Program-made: the position numbers and the translations under genes
Notes under the pieces: model-generated
Told to the model about the DNA's origin: nothing
The model's database searches: none
What the model saw: only the letters and a program-made list of their open reading frames with translations
Assembly: GCF_900112795.1 (NCBI RefSeq)
Contig: NZ_FONA01000002.1
Location: 124,001-188,000, forward strand
Reading direction: 5' to 3'
From: Thermophagus xiamenensis
Lineage (GTDB): Bacteria > Bacteroidota > Bacteroidia > Bacteroidales > Marinilabiliaceae
DNA: 64,000 nt
Shown here: positions 50,616 through 59,654 of the stretch, piece by piece
Layout of the letters: each line of letters opens with the position of its first letter
Position numbering within the stretch: position 1 is the first letter of the stretch

Positions 50616-53093
50616 CTATTCCATCCCCTCCAAAACATTTACCAAATCTTTTTCCACCTGCTTCCAAAGTGTTTTCAACCGTTTTAAGCTCTTTTTTAAT
50701 TGAGCATAATCACAATGTTTGCCCATCACTTCTATCCCTTTTAAAATTGATATTCCCTCATCAATAGAATATTGACGAAATCCGGTAAGCATTTTATGGG
50801 CCAGGTCGGGAATAGGCTCATACTCCTTTTTTCGAACCAAACCAGAAAGCTTTGCTATATTTTCATTGGTCTCGTTAACAAAAACCATCACCACAGAGGC
50901 AAAGAAAGCTTTGTCATTTCCGGTAAAGTTAAGAACACTCGTCAAATCGAAAAGAGAAGAAGCTATATTAGGATTTTGATAATCAAATTCATTGACAGCA
51001 ATATTTTTATTCCTTAACCGGCCCAAGGAATTTATGAGATCACTTTTTGAAAATGGTTTTGGCAAAAATGCAACATTTTTTATTCTTTCTATTTCATCCA
51101 AAAGATATTGATTAGCGGCAGCCGAAAGCAACAACATCGGAACATTATTTTTTTCCCGTATCATTTTAATAAAATCAATTCCACTTATTTCCGGCATTCG
51201 ATAATCGGTAATTATTAGATCAAAAGCTTCTTCTTCGATTATCTTAGCAGCCTCTTTGGGTGAAGAAACTCCCCTAACGTTTGAATGATGCTGAAGAAAT
51301 CCCTGCAATAATTGCAGAATAAGTGGATCATCATCCACCACCAGGATATTATTAAATCCCAATTCTTCGAGATTTGGAGATTTGGTCTTGGGTTGATTTA
51401 TTTCCGGCAATTGCAACGGAATACGAAACCAGAAAGTACAACCTTTATCTTTGTTATTTTGATAGCCAATGGCCCCCTCCATTGCTTCCACCAGTTTTTT
51501 GCTAATAGAGAGGCCTAAACCGGAACCGCCGGCACTTGCAATAGTTTCGGAATGGAGTCGAGTAAATTCTTCAAATATGTCAGCAGAATCAGATTCGGAA
51601 ATTCCCGGACCGGTATCGCCCACCTCGAAAAGAAGCGAATTATCCTCTTTACGAAGACATATCCACACCTCCCCTTCATCGGTAAATTTAACGGCGTTAC
51701 CTACCAAATTAATAAGTATTTGTTGTAAACGGGTTTTGTCGCCTCGGAAAACCGGAACTTCATTTATTACAGAGTAGGTGAAATGAAGATTCTTTTGCCG
51801 AGCTTTTCGAATAAAGAATTGCCAAACCTCTTTAATCAGTTCTTCGGGGAAAATGGTTTCTTGCTGAAGCGTCAGTTTCCCTTCATTCATTTGTGACATA
51901 TCCAGTATATCATTCACTAAAGCTAAAAGATGATGGGCTGAATTATGAATAATTTCTGCATTGGCATTATCAGTTTTTAACAGTTCAGAAAACCCAATGA
52001 TAGAGGTAAGCGGGGTTCGAATTTCGTGACTCATATTGGCCAAAAAGCGCTCTTTGATTTTCATTAAAGACTCAACCTTTTCTTTTGATTTTACCAGCTG
52101 CTCTTTAAGGTTTCGACTTTTTTTCAAATCACGATTAATCCATATAACAAACCCGAAAATGATAATTAGTGCCGATATTCCCAGAAAGATCAACTCATGC
52201 AGTAAATCTTTTCGCATAAGCCCCAATCTACTTTGGTATCGATCGGATTCGGCAAGAGCCTCCTGTTGCAGTTGATACAATATTTGGCGGATTGTTTGGG
52301 TTAATTGATCATCCAGTTGAGACAAAGCTCTTTCTCTGGTAAGCAACAGGTTAGAGAAATGACGATCCTGTTTAATTAAAACCTGGAGCTGTTCTTTTAC
52401 TTTTTCAATGGCGGGATCTTTTCTTACCTGCGTAATCAAGGAAGAATCAACTATTTGCCTGATTTTTGGTGTGGGTGCTATCCGCACCGTGTCCTCCTCT
52501 TCTTTTGAACCACTTAAAAATCGCGCTATTCGCCCTAAAAAAGAGTTTTTTTCCTCGCCTGATTTGGATTGTTCTGTGGTTTCAACCGAATCGACTCTAA
52601 GATGCATATAGGTAATATGACTTATCTGATAGTTAAAACTATCCGGCAGAAGAATTAAAATATCTTCATACCGTTGACGATAACGATTAATATCACTTAA
52701 CTCAAAAAGTTGCTCTATATGTTGGCATTTTTGATCGTACAATTCTTTAAGGGTATCTACTTTTAATTGGAATACAGAATCTGGGAAATACCAGCCAAGC
52801 CTGTTGAGCAAGAGTTGAACCGAATCGTTTAAAGCATGGAAATTGCTACGGTCCCGTTGCCTGCCGGTAAGCACATAAATTCTGGTAGCCCGGTCAACTT
52901 CCTGCATTTTAAGAATTAGTTCATTTAGCAATAAAAGCCTTTGCCCCACCGGATCATTTTGCGGATGGCTTTTCAGATGTCTAACCACTCCAAAATAATT
53001 GATTCCAAAAGCAAGAACAGCAACTATTAATAACAAAATAAATCCTGCAGTTACTTTAGTATTGATGTATTGGTCTGGCCAATTTTTTCTCAT
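50616..53093 (-). CDS. Hybrid sensor histidine kinase with receiver and HPt domains
   Basis: 825 aa. First membrane helix at about 12-32, a long periplasmic helical sensor (about 33-300, CHASE3-like, with a charged Lys/Glu linker), second membrane helix at about 300-320, HisKA with MSHEIRTPLTS (His356), HATPase (DKTRLQQILINLVGNAVKF, GDTGPGISE, GGSGLGLSI), receiver with Asp630 in LIITDYRMPE, and a C-terminal HPt domain with His766 in DLAHKML. A complete phosphorelay in one chain, able to pass phosphate on to a separate regulator such as the NtrC-type protein next door. Signal unknown. Confidence 0.93.
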   Translation of the reverse strand: MRKNWPDQYINTKVTAGFILLLIVAVLAFGINYFGVVRHLKSHPQNDPVGQRLLLLNELILKMQEVDRATRIYVLTGRQRDRSNFHALNDSVQLLLNRLGWYFPDSVFQLKVDTLKELYDQKCQHIEQLFELSDINRYRQRYEDILILLPDSFNYQISHITYMHLRVDSVETTEQSKSGEEKNSFLGRIARFLSGSKEEEDTVRIAPTPKIRQIVDSSLITQVRKDPAIEKVKEQLQVLIKQDRHFSNLLLTRERALSQLDDQLTQTIRQILYQLQQEALAESDRYQSRLGLMRKDLLHELIFLGISALIIIFGFVIWINRDLKKSRNLKEQLVKSKEKVESLMKIKERFLANMSHEIRTPLTSIIGFSELLKTDNANAEIIHNSAHHLLALVNDILDMSQMNEGKLTLQQETIFPEELIKEVWQFFIRKARQKNLHFTYSVINEVPVFRGDKTRLQQILINLVGNAVKFTDEGEVWICLRKEDNSLLFEVGDTGPGISESDSADIFEEFTRLHSETIASAGGSGLGLSISKKLVEAMEGAIGYQNNKDKGCTFWFRIPLQLPEINQPKTKSPNLEELGFNNILVVDDDPLILQLLQGFLQHHSNVRGVSSPKEAAKIIEEEAFDLIITDYRMPEISGIDFIKMIREKNNVPMLLLSAAANQYLLDEIERIKNVAFLPKPFSKSDLINSLGRLRNKNIAVNEFDYQNPNIASSLFDLTSVLNFTGNDKAFFASVVMVFVNETNENIAKLSGLVRKKEYEPIPDLAHKMLTGFRQYSIDEGISILKGIEVMGKHCDYAQLKKSLKRLKTLWKQVEKDLVNVLEGME

Positions 53094-53336
53094 TTTTATT
53101 GAATAAATTTTATTCGCATCGAAATTAGTTGTTTATGGTATTGTAAATCTATCATTCACACCTTTAACACTCAAACTAGTGACCTTATCCAGCAACCTAA
53201 AAATACATTGTAACGATGTCAATTTGTCAAACCTACACCACTGTATATGTGACCTTTAAGTCATTTTGACGCCAACTCAACCAGTCATTTCTGATGGTCT
53301 AAACTTTGTATTGAGGCGTGAAAAATAGATTTAAAA

Positions 53337-54305
53337 ATGCAATATAAAGATTATTACAAAATATTAGGGGTATCCAGGCAAGCTAGTCAAGAGGAAATAA
53401 AAAAAGCGTACCGAAAACTGGCAATACAATATCATCCTGATAAAAATCCGGGTGATAAAAGTGTCGAAGAACGCTTTAAGGAAATCAACGAGGCCTATGA
53501 AGTACTAAAAGACCCTGAAAAACGGGCAAAGTATGACCAATTAGGAGCAAACTGGGAACAATATGAGCAAGCAGGCTTCGGCGCCAATGAGCATTATGGT
53601 TTTGGCGGTTTTAACTGGTCACAATTTGGCTCACAAAACCAAGGTCATAGCACAACTTTCCATTTCGAAGAAGATTTAAAGGATTGGTTTGGTGATAGAG
53701 ATAGCGGTTTTTCCGATTTCTTCAATATGTTTTTTGGCAATTTTGGAGGTTCTCGATCTCAACGATATGGGAACCGCCACACTACCAAAGGAAAGGACTT
53801 GCATGCCGAAATAGAACTATCAATTTACGAAGCTTATCATGGTACAACAAAAATATTGAACGTTGATGGCCATAAACTGAAAATACACACCAAACCAGGG
53901 GCCTACGAAGGACAGGAATTAAGGGTTAAAGGAAACGGGCGGAAAGGTATAGGCGGCGGACCTAATGGCGATCTATACCTCAAAATCAGAATTCGCCCTC
54001 AATCAGACTTTAAAGTACAGGGACATAACATCCTAAAGGAAGTTCCTATAGATCTTTATACCGCCATTTTGGGCGGGAAAGTTACCATACAGACTCTAGA
54101 TGGTAGAATTAATATTAACATACCTAAAGCTTCTCAACCAGATAAAGTATTAAGAATTAAAGGAAAGGGAATGCCAATTTATAATGAACCCGGGAAATAT
54201 GGTGATTTATTGCTCAAATTGAAAGTAAATATACCGGATAATCTCACCGAACAAGAAGAAAGGCTATTTCAACAACTGAGAGATTTACATCGTTACAATA
54301 ATTAA
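53337..54305 (+). CDS. cbpA: CbpA-type DnaJ co-chaperone
   Basis: 322 aa. J-domain (1-70) with the HPD motif at 33-35 that stimulates DnaK, a Gly/Phe-rich linker ([19 protein letters not shown]), and the two C-terminal substrate-binding β domains ([37 protein letters not shown]). The cysteine-rich zinc domain of DnaJ is absent, hence CbpA-like. Start ATG 53337 gives the usual [12 protein letters not shown]. Monocistronic. Confidence 0.93.
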   Translation: MQYKDYYKILGVSRQASQEEIKKAYRKLAIQYHPDKNPGDKSVEERFKEINEAYEVLKDPEKRAKYDQLGANWEQYEQAGFGANEHYGFGGFNWSQFGSQNQGHSTTFHFEEDLKDWFGDRDSGFSDFFNMFFGNFGGSRSQRYGNRHTTKGKDLHAEIELSIYEAYHGTTKILNVDGHKLKIHTKPGAYEGQELRVKGNGRKGIGGGPNGDLYLKIRIRPQSDFKVQGHNILKEVPIDLYTAILGGKVTIQTLDGRININIPKASQPDKVLRIKGKGMPIYNEPGKYGDLLLKLKVNIPDNLTEQEERLFQQLRDLHRYNN

Positions 54306-54383
54306 ACAAACGTTACAACATTCGGTCTGTGAAACAATTAAGAAATATCAATTCGAAAAATGGAAAATTTCCCCCGTTTTTAA

Positions 54384-54414
54384 TTGGAGAATATTCGTAA
54401 AAGCCCTACATTTG
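54384..54414 (+). promoter_or_regulatory. tRNA-Met promoter
   Basis: TTG at 54384, 20 bases, TACATTTG at 54407-54414; the tRNA begins 20 bases further on. Confidence 0.75.
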
Positions 54415-54433
54415 CAACCGCAAAAACAGAAAT

Positions 54434-54507
54434 GGCGAGGTAGCTCAGCTGGTTAGAGCGCATGATTCATAATCATGAGGTCGGCGGTTCAAGCCCGCCT
54501 CTCGCTA
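54434..54507 (+). tRNA. tRNA-Met (CAT), elongator type
   Basis: 74 nt without encoded CCA. Acceptor GGCGAGG/TCTCGCT, D-arm GCTC/GAGC, anticodon stem CATGA/TCATG with loop TTCATAA (anticodon CAT), T-arm GGCGG-TTCAAGC-CCGCC. The first pair G1:U72 is unpaired-like weak but is not the C1:A72 mismatch of initiator tRNA, and the anticodon stem lacks the three G:C pairs of an initiator. A tRNA-Ile2 with modified CAT cannot be wholly excluded by eye. Confidence 0.92.
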
Positions 54508-54512
54508 CAAAA

Positions 54513-54549
54513 AAAGAGTTATAACCTTTGAGGTTGTAACTCTTTTTTT
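54513..54549 (+). terminator. Terminator after tRNA-Met
   Basis: AAAGAGTTATAACC, five-base loop, GGTTGTAACTCTTT, then T-rich; a 14-bp stem with one wobble pair. Confidence 0.88.
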
Positions 54550-54642
54550 ATTGTAGCAAATTACACGAAATCCAATACTAACTTCTTCAAAAAATTCAAA
54601 ACGCTTAAATTCCCTGAAGAAACATCTTTGAGAAAAAGAAAT

Positions 54643-54724
54643 AAAAAAAGAGGCTGCCTAAAACAACCTCTTTCCCTTTAAATCAGCATTTGCTAACCAA
54701 ATCCAAGTCTATGAAAAAAATCTA
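54643..54724 (-). ncRNA. Candidate small RNA, unit 1 of 3
   Basis: On the minus strand a CATATTTG box (54737-54730) precedes CATAGACTTGGATTTGG, then TGATTTAAAGGG and a terminator hairpin GAGGTTG/CAGCCTC with a T run. Unit 2 has the same body with a different terminator stem. No ORF on this strand. Transcript limits are estimates. Confidence 0.45.
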
Positions 54725-54822
54725 CTGTGCAAATATGAGCATTATTATTATTAAGAACAGCAAAACTGCCTTAAAGCTTGTTAACTTCACTAATTTTAGA
54801 GCGTAATTTAGCTTTCAACAAC

Positions 54823-54905
54823 AAAAAAAGGACAGCTACTATGAAGCACTGTCCTTTCCCCTTAAATCAGCTTTGTTAACCAAATCCAAATCTATGAAAA
54901 AAAAT
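54823..54905 (-). ncRNA. Candidate small RNA, unit 2 of 3
   Basis: On the minus strand an exact TATCTTTG box (54919-54912) precedes CATAGATTTGGATTTGG, GTTAACAAAGCTGATTTAAG and the terminator GGACAG...CTGTCC with seven T. The stem sequence differs from unit 1 while pairing is kept, which argues for a conserved RNA structure. Confidence 0.5.
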
Positions 54906-54977
54906 CTGTTACAAAGATATGCTTAAATCCCCTTAAAAAGACACAAAGGCGGTTAAACGAGGTTAAAAATACAACTG

Positions 54978-55045
54978 GAAAAAGGAACCACTTAAATCAG
55001 GTTCCTTTACCCAGTTATTTTAAATCTAAGTTTTATGAAAAAATC
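54978..55045 (-). ncRNA. Candidate small RNA, unit 3 of 3 (most diverged)
   Basis: On the minus strand a CATATTTG box (55060-55053), CATAAAACTTAGATTT, then a long hairpin AAGGAACC/GGTTCCTT nested inside AACTGG/CCAGTT. The body matches units 1 and 2 only in part (TTTTTTCATA, TGATTTAAG). Confidence 0.35.
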
Positions 55046-55207
55046 CCATTTACAAATATGACTAATAATTAAACAAAACCCCCAACAAAATAAGTTAATT
55101 AATGTTAACCCCAAACATAGAAATAACAGAAATTCAACAGTTACCCTTCGTCAGACAAATTTAGAAATCAATGATTTTATGTAATAAAACAAATCAATAA
55201 ATATCCA

Positions 55208-55561
55208 TTAATGCTCTTCTACCAAGGATTTTTTTCGTCTAACCAAGAAATAAAATATTAAGAGAGAAAAACCACCAAAGAACAAAACCATAGAAATATA
55301 TGCCACTGCATCAGAAAGATAACCATTAACAGCCAATAAATCACCCACTATAAATCCTATAGCCAATCCCAATAAAAATATGCCATATTTCAAAGAATTA
55401 ATCATATTCTTTTTCCCTTCTTCCTTAAAAATAGAGGCATCTCTTCCTGACGCTATAAGTGCCGTTCGTTCAATACGCCTGTTTCGAAAATAGGATACCA
55501 AAACTGTTATTCCGAAAATCATACTAAAAAATGCAACCGGTACTATTACTTCAACTCCCAT
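55208..55561 (-). CDS. Small membrane protein, DUF6249-like
   Basis: 117 aa. Three likely membrane segments: VIVPVAFFSMIFGITVLVSY, SLKYGIFLLGLAIGFIVGDLL and ISMVLFFGGFSLLIFYFLV, with a basic cytoplasmic stretch (RNRRIERTALIASGRD) between the first and second. This arrangement fits the DUF6249 group often found next to ECF sigma genes in Bacteroidota. It is divergent from the ECF sigma factor at 55707 and probably belongs to its regulon. Confidence 0.75.
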   Translation of the reverse strand: MGVEVIVPVAFFSMIFGITVLVSYFRNRRIERTALIASGRDASIFKEEGKKNMINSLKYGIFLLGLAIGFIVGDLLAVNGYLSDAVAYISMVLFFGGFSLLIFYFLVRRKKSLVEEH

Positions 55562-55706
55562 AATTTCTTATTTTTAAATTGTTCATAAATCTTTATTTGT
55601 TTTGCCTATTGGACGCGTCCAATTTTCCATTGGTTACAAAAAATTCCTAAAAAAATTATCGGATAATCTGTAACCAGAACCCTTGTTAACACGTCTCACT
55701 TTCACG

Positions 55707-56285
55707 ATGCGCACAAAAGATGACAAAATTATTATTAAACAAGTTTTAAAAGGAGATGTAGCCGCTTTTTCGGTACTTATCGATCGGTATCGGCATATGG
55801 TTTACACTTTAGCATTTCAAATAACCAAAAATAAATCTGATGCTGAAGAGGTGGCCCAGGATGCATTTCTAAAAGCCTTTCAGGCATTAGCTAGTTTTGA
55901 AGGAAGAGCGTCCTTTTCCACATGGATTTATCAAATTACATTTCATCAGGCTATATCTAAAATCAGACAAAACAAAAAACATAATCTTTCATATAAAGAA
56001 AATATATCAAACGAAAATAGTCCGTTAACTGATGATAACATTACAGGTCAATTATTAGAAAGAGAAGACCGAAAACGCTTTTTGAATGAAGCACTCTCCC
56101 GTTTAAAAGGAGAAGAATCTTTTATTTTAATATTGTACTATTACGAAGATCTTAATATAGAAGAAATTGCTAAAATTACGGGATATTCAGCAACCAACGT
56201 AAAGGTAAGACTGTTTAGAGCTCGGCTTAAACTACATAACGAATTAAAAATATTACTCAAATTAGAGACCAATTCGCTTTTGTAG
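55707..56285 (+). CDS. ECF-type RNA polymerase sigma factor
   Basis: 192 aa from ATG 55707; an upstream TTG at 55683 would add eight residues but the ATG start MRTKDDKIIIKQVLKGD is standard. Sigma region 2 (RYRHMVYTLAFQITKNKSDA, WIYQITFHQAISKIR) and region 4 (YYEDLNIEEIAKITGYSATN) are complete. Followed after 65 bases by a two-helix membrane protein that is a likely anti-sigma factor, and divergent from the DUF6249 gene. Typical envelope-stress module of the phylum. Confidence 0.93.
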   Translation: MRTKDDKIIIKQVLKGDVAAFSVLIDRYRHMVYTLAFQITKNKSDAEEVAQDAFLKAFQALASFEGRASFSTWIYQITFHQAISKIRQNKKHNLSYKENISNENSPLTDDNITGQLLEREDRKRFLNEALSRLKGEESFILILYYYEDLNIEEIAKITGYSATNVKVRLFRARLKLHNELKILLKLETNSLL

Positions 56286-56350
56286 GCTCCTAAAATAGCA
56301 ATCGAGAACATTTTTCTTAAGGTTTAAATTGTAGACAAACAGAAAAGACT

Positions 56351-56752
56351 ATGTCTAAAAAAGAATTAATACAAGAGGATCAAAAGTGGAAACAGTTATT
56401 CCAAAATAGTTTTCAACCCGAGAAAATACCTTCACCCGACTTCAACAAAAAAGTTATGGATCGAGTATTACACGAATGGATTTCTCAATCAGAATATTTT
56501 ACACCGGTAGTCAATAAACGGAATCGTTTTTGGATCATTTCAGGAATTGTTGTTGTTTTCATAATCGGTTTTTTCATGGATGCGGGAGTTTTTCGTCAGG
56601 ATGGTTTACAGCTGTTGAATAACCTCAATGATTCTTTTCGCTTTCTATTTTCATGGATAAAACCGGTCCATTTAATATTTGTAGGTACATTTCTGGCGGT
56701 GGGATTATTATTGGCATTGGATTATTTCTTCAGGAAACTCTCCAACATATAA
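56351..56752 (+). CDS. Putative membrane-bound anti-sigma factor
   Basis: 133 aa. A cytoplasmic N-terminal part (about 1-60, PSPDFNKKVMDRVLHEW) of the kind that binds ECF sigma factors, then two membrane segments (FWIISGIVVVFIIGFFMDAG and HLIFVGTFLAVGLLLALDYF). No zinc-binding HxxxCxxC is present. The assignment rests on position right after the ECF sigma gene and on the topology. Confidence 0.65.
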   Translation: MSKKELIQEDQKWKQLFQNSFQPEKIPSPDFNKKVMDRVLHEWISQSEYFTPVVNKRNRFWIISGIVVVFIIGFFMDAGVFRQDGLQLLNNLNDSFRFLFSWIKPVHLIFVGTFLAVGLLLALDYFFRKLSNI

Positions 56753-56857
56753 TTTGCAAACATTCATCAAGCACATTTAAGCAGGGTGGCAAAGTAAAAT
56801 TCTCCCAATCAAGATATCACCAATCTTTTGGTTAATTTTGCAAAAAACAAAAGAGAC

Positions 56858-59359
56858 GTGATTTATCCGGAAACATTTGAAACCAAGCTTTATTTTCATA
56901 AGATTCGTGAATACATTCGTCAGGGCTGCTTAAGCCCTATGGGGAAAGAGCGCATCGACAAGATGACCTTTTCCAACCATTTCAGCAATGTTGAGTTATG
57001 GCTCCGTCAGACACATGAAATGCTTCATATTGAAGATGACGGACAAGCCATGCCTGCCGAACACTTCTTTGATCTTCGAGAACCATTAAAAAAACTAAAA
57101 GTAGAAGGTCTTTTTCTGGAAGCTCACGAACTCTTTGATTTGAGAAGATCGTTAGGTACGATACGAAATATTGTACGCTTCATACAATCAAAAGACAAAG
57201 AACTATATCCTTCCTTACATGAGCTATCGGCCACCGTTAAGGTTTATCCTGCCGTACTTGAAAGAATTGATTCAATCATTAATAAAAAAGGTGAGGTTAG
57301 GGACAATGCCAGTGCAGAGTTGTACCGCATCCGCCAAGAGATACGACACAAGCAAAAGAGTATTTCGGGCAAAATGCAGGAAGTATTGCGTAAAGCTCGT
57401 CAGTCGGGTATAGTTGACGCCGATGCCTCGGTTACTATCCGTGACGGAAGAGCAGTTATTCCGGTAAACTCAGCTAACAAAAGAAAAATACAGGGCATTG
57501 TACATGATGAATCGGCAACAGGGAAAACAGCCTATATCGAACCTGCCGAAATTGTTGAAATCAATAACGAAATAAGGGAGTTGGAATACGCTGAACGACG
57601 AGAGCTCACGAAAATTCTTTCTGAACTATCCAACTTTTTGCGTCCCTATTTGGAAGAGATGTTGCACGCCTTCAATTTTTTGGGGATTATCGATTTTATT
57701 CGTGCCAAAGCCCGATTTGCCAAAAGCATAAATGCTGTTGTACCACCAATGCGACATGAAACCTCCTTTCGCTGGGAAAAGGCAGTACACCCTCTTCTAT
57801 ATCTTCAGCACCAATCATCCGGGAAGCCGGTAGTTCCGCTCGATATAGAACTAACTCAACAAAACCGAATTCTACTTATTTCGGGGCCCAATGCCGGTGG
57901 AAAATCGGTATGTCTTCAAACTGTAGGACTACTCCAATATATGTTGCAGTGCGGTCTTCCGGTTCCGGTAGGTGAAAATTCTCAGATGGGCTTCTTCGAT
58001 CGAATTTTCATGGACATTGGCGACGAACAATCTATAGAGAACGACTTGAGTACTTACAGTTCCCACCTTATGAACATGAAATATTTTTTACGTCATTCTA
58101 ATAACCGCACTCTATTACTTATTGATGAATTTGGTACCGGCACAGAGCCAATGCTGGGGGGCGCCATTGCCGAAGCGGTATTGGCTCAGTTAAACAAACA
58201 AAAAGTTTTTGGAGTCATTACCACCCATTATACTAACCTCAAACATTTTGCTTCCGAAAACAAAGGCATCATTAACGGCGCCATGCTTTTCGATACTCAT
58301 AAAATAGAACCGCTCTTTAAATTAGAAATAGGCCAACCTGGTAGCTCTTTTGCCTTTGAAATTGCCAGAAAAACAGGATTGCCTGAGGAAATCCTTCAAT
58401 CGGCGAAGAACCAGTTGGGAGAAGAACATATAAATTTTGACAAACACTTACGTGAAATCATTCGCGACAAACGCTACTGGGAGAAAAAACGCGAAATGGT
58501 CCGCGAACGCGAAAAAAAATTGGAAAAAGTTCTGGCCAAATACGAAAAAGAACTTGAAAAGTTAAAAAACGAGAGAGACCAAATTATAGAAACTGCCCGA
58601 AAAGAAGCAGGTGATTTACTGGCTTCGGCTAACAAAGAAATTGAAAAAACCATACGCGAGATCAGGGAGGCTCAGGCCGAAAAAGAAAAAACCCGAACCA
58701 TAAGAAAAAATATTGACCAAATTAAGGAGGAAATTAAACATGCCTCTATCGATAATGACACCCAAAAACAATTAGAGAAAAAAATCCAAAAAATCAAGGA
58801 ACGGCAGAACAGGAAAAAACAAAAAAAACCAGATGAGCAAGTAAGCAATAAACCAATTAACGATACAGAAAACACCCAAAATGAAATCAGGCAACTGGCA
58901 CCCGGCGATCCCGTAAAACTAGAAGGACAATCGATTCCCGGAGAAATTATTGAAATTAATAAAAAAGAAGCTGTTGTGGCTTTTGGCCAGCTCATAACAA
59001 CTGTTAAAGCCTCTCGGCTCGAACGTATTAGTAAAAATGAATTTAAAAAAGCTATTCGGCAAAACAACGTTGTTAGCAGTAATATTTCCGAAAAAATACG
59101 AAGCAAAAAAATAAATTTCTCGCCCGACATCGATGTCCGGGGGTTGCGAGCAGACGAGGCCGTAGCCAAAGTTCTCGAACATCTCGATGAAGCACTTTTA
59201 TGCGATATTCAAACGGTAAAGATCCTTCATGGAAAAGGCAACGGTATTTTGCGGGAACAAATTCGACAACATTTAGCTACCTTACCATTTGTTTCTAATT
59301 TTAGAGATGAACATGTTCAATACGGTGGTGCCGGAATCACTATTGTAGAATTGGGTTAA
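56858..59359 (+). CDS. mutS2: MutS2 (Smr-domain ATPase/endonuclease)
   Basis: 833 aa from GTG 56858; the frame is open ten codons further (TTG 56828), but a promoter-like TAATTTTG at 56833-56840 lies inside that part, which favours the GTG. Core and clamp domains, then ATPase with SGPNAGGKS (342-350), DEFGTGTEPMLGG and TTHYTNLKHFA; a coiled-coil (about 530-680, very Lys/Glu-rich); and a C-terminal Smr nuclease domain DIDVRGLRADEA ... LHGKGNGILRE. Known roles: ribosome rescue after collisions and suppression of recombination; the mismatch-binding domain of MutS is absent as expected. Confidence 0.95.
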   Translation: MIYPETFETKLYFHKIREYIRQGCLSPMGKERIDKMTFSNHFSNVELWLRQTHEMLHIEDDGQAMPAEHFFDLREPLKKLKVEGLFLEAHELFDLRRSLGTIRNIVRFIQSKDKELYPSLHELSATVKVYPAVLERIDSIINKKGEVRDNASAELYRIRQEIRHKQKSISGKMQEVLRKARQSGIVDADASVTIRDGRAVIPVNSANKRKIQGIVHDESATGKTAYIEPAEIVEINNEIRELEYAERRELTKILSELSNFLRPYLEEMLHAFNFLGIIDFIRAKARFAKSINAVVPPMRHETSFRWEKAVHPLLYLQHQSSGKPVVPLDIELTQQNRILLISGPNAGGKSVCLQTVGLLQYMLQCGLPVPVGENSQMGFFDRIFMDIGDEQSIENDLSTYSSHLMNMKYFLRHSNNRTLLLIDEFGTGTEPMLGGAIAEAVLAQLNKQKVFGVITTHYTNLKHFASENKGIINGAMLFDTHKIEPLFKLEIGQPGSSFAFEIARKTGLPEEILQSAKNQLGEEHINFDKHLREIIRDKRYWEKKREMVREREKKLEKVLAKYEKELEKLKNERDQIIETARKEAGDLLASANKEIEKTIREIREAQAEKEKTRTIRKNIDQIKEEIKHASIDNDTQKQLEKKIQKIKERQNRKKQKKPDEQVSNKPINDTENTQNEIRQLAPGDPVKLEGQSIPGEIIEINKKEAVVAFGQLITTVKASRLERISKNEFKKAIRQNNVVSSNISEKIRSKKINFSPDIDVRGLRADEAVAKVLEHLDEALLCDIQTVKILHGKGNGILREQIRQHLATLPFVSNFRDEHVQYGGAGITIVELG

Positions 59360-59654
59360 TTACCTGGAAATCTGTTAAAAGACAAAGCATACCAAAGGCT
59401 TGATAAAACCAGTCTGGAAAATATGACATGCCATAATGGGATGCTGCACATAACGTTAACAGATAGTATTCCTATTTCAGCTATAACAAGCATTCCTGGT
59501 CAAGATCGGTCCTTACGGTTTATACAGAAAAAATTGACACAAAAATAAATAAGGAACATTTTTTTATTCCAACCGTTAACAAAAAGCATATATTTAACTA
59601 AAATAAATTAGAAAGAACAAGTTTATTTTAATACCCTGCCAAACATTAAACATT

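Noticed and set aside
54661-54825. 32-codon plus-strand ORF starting at ATGAAAAAAATC within the sRNA-like unit
   Set aside because: The corresponding ORFs in units 2 and 3 are only 10 and 8 codons, so the peptide is not conserved while the RNA hairpins are.
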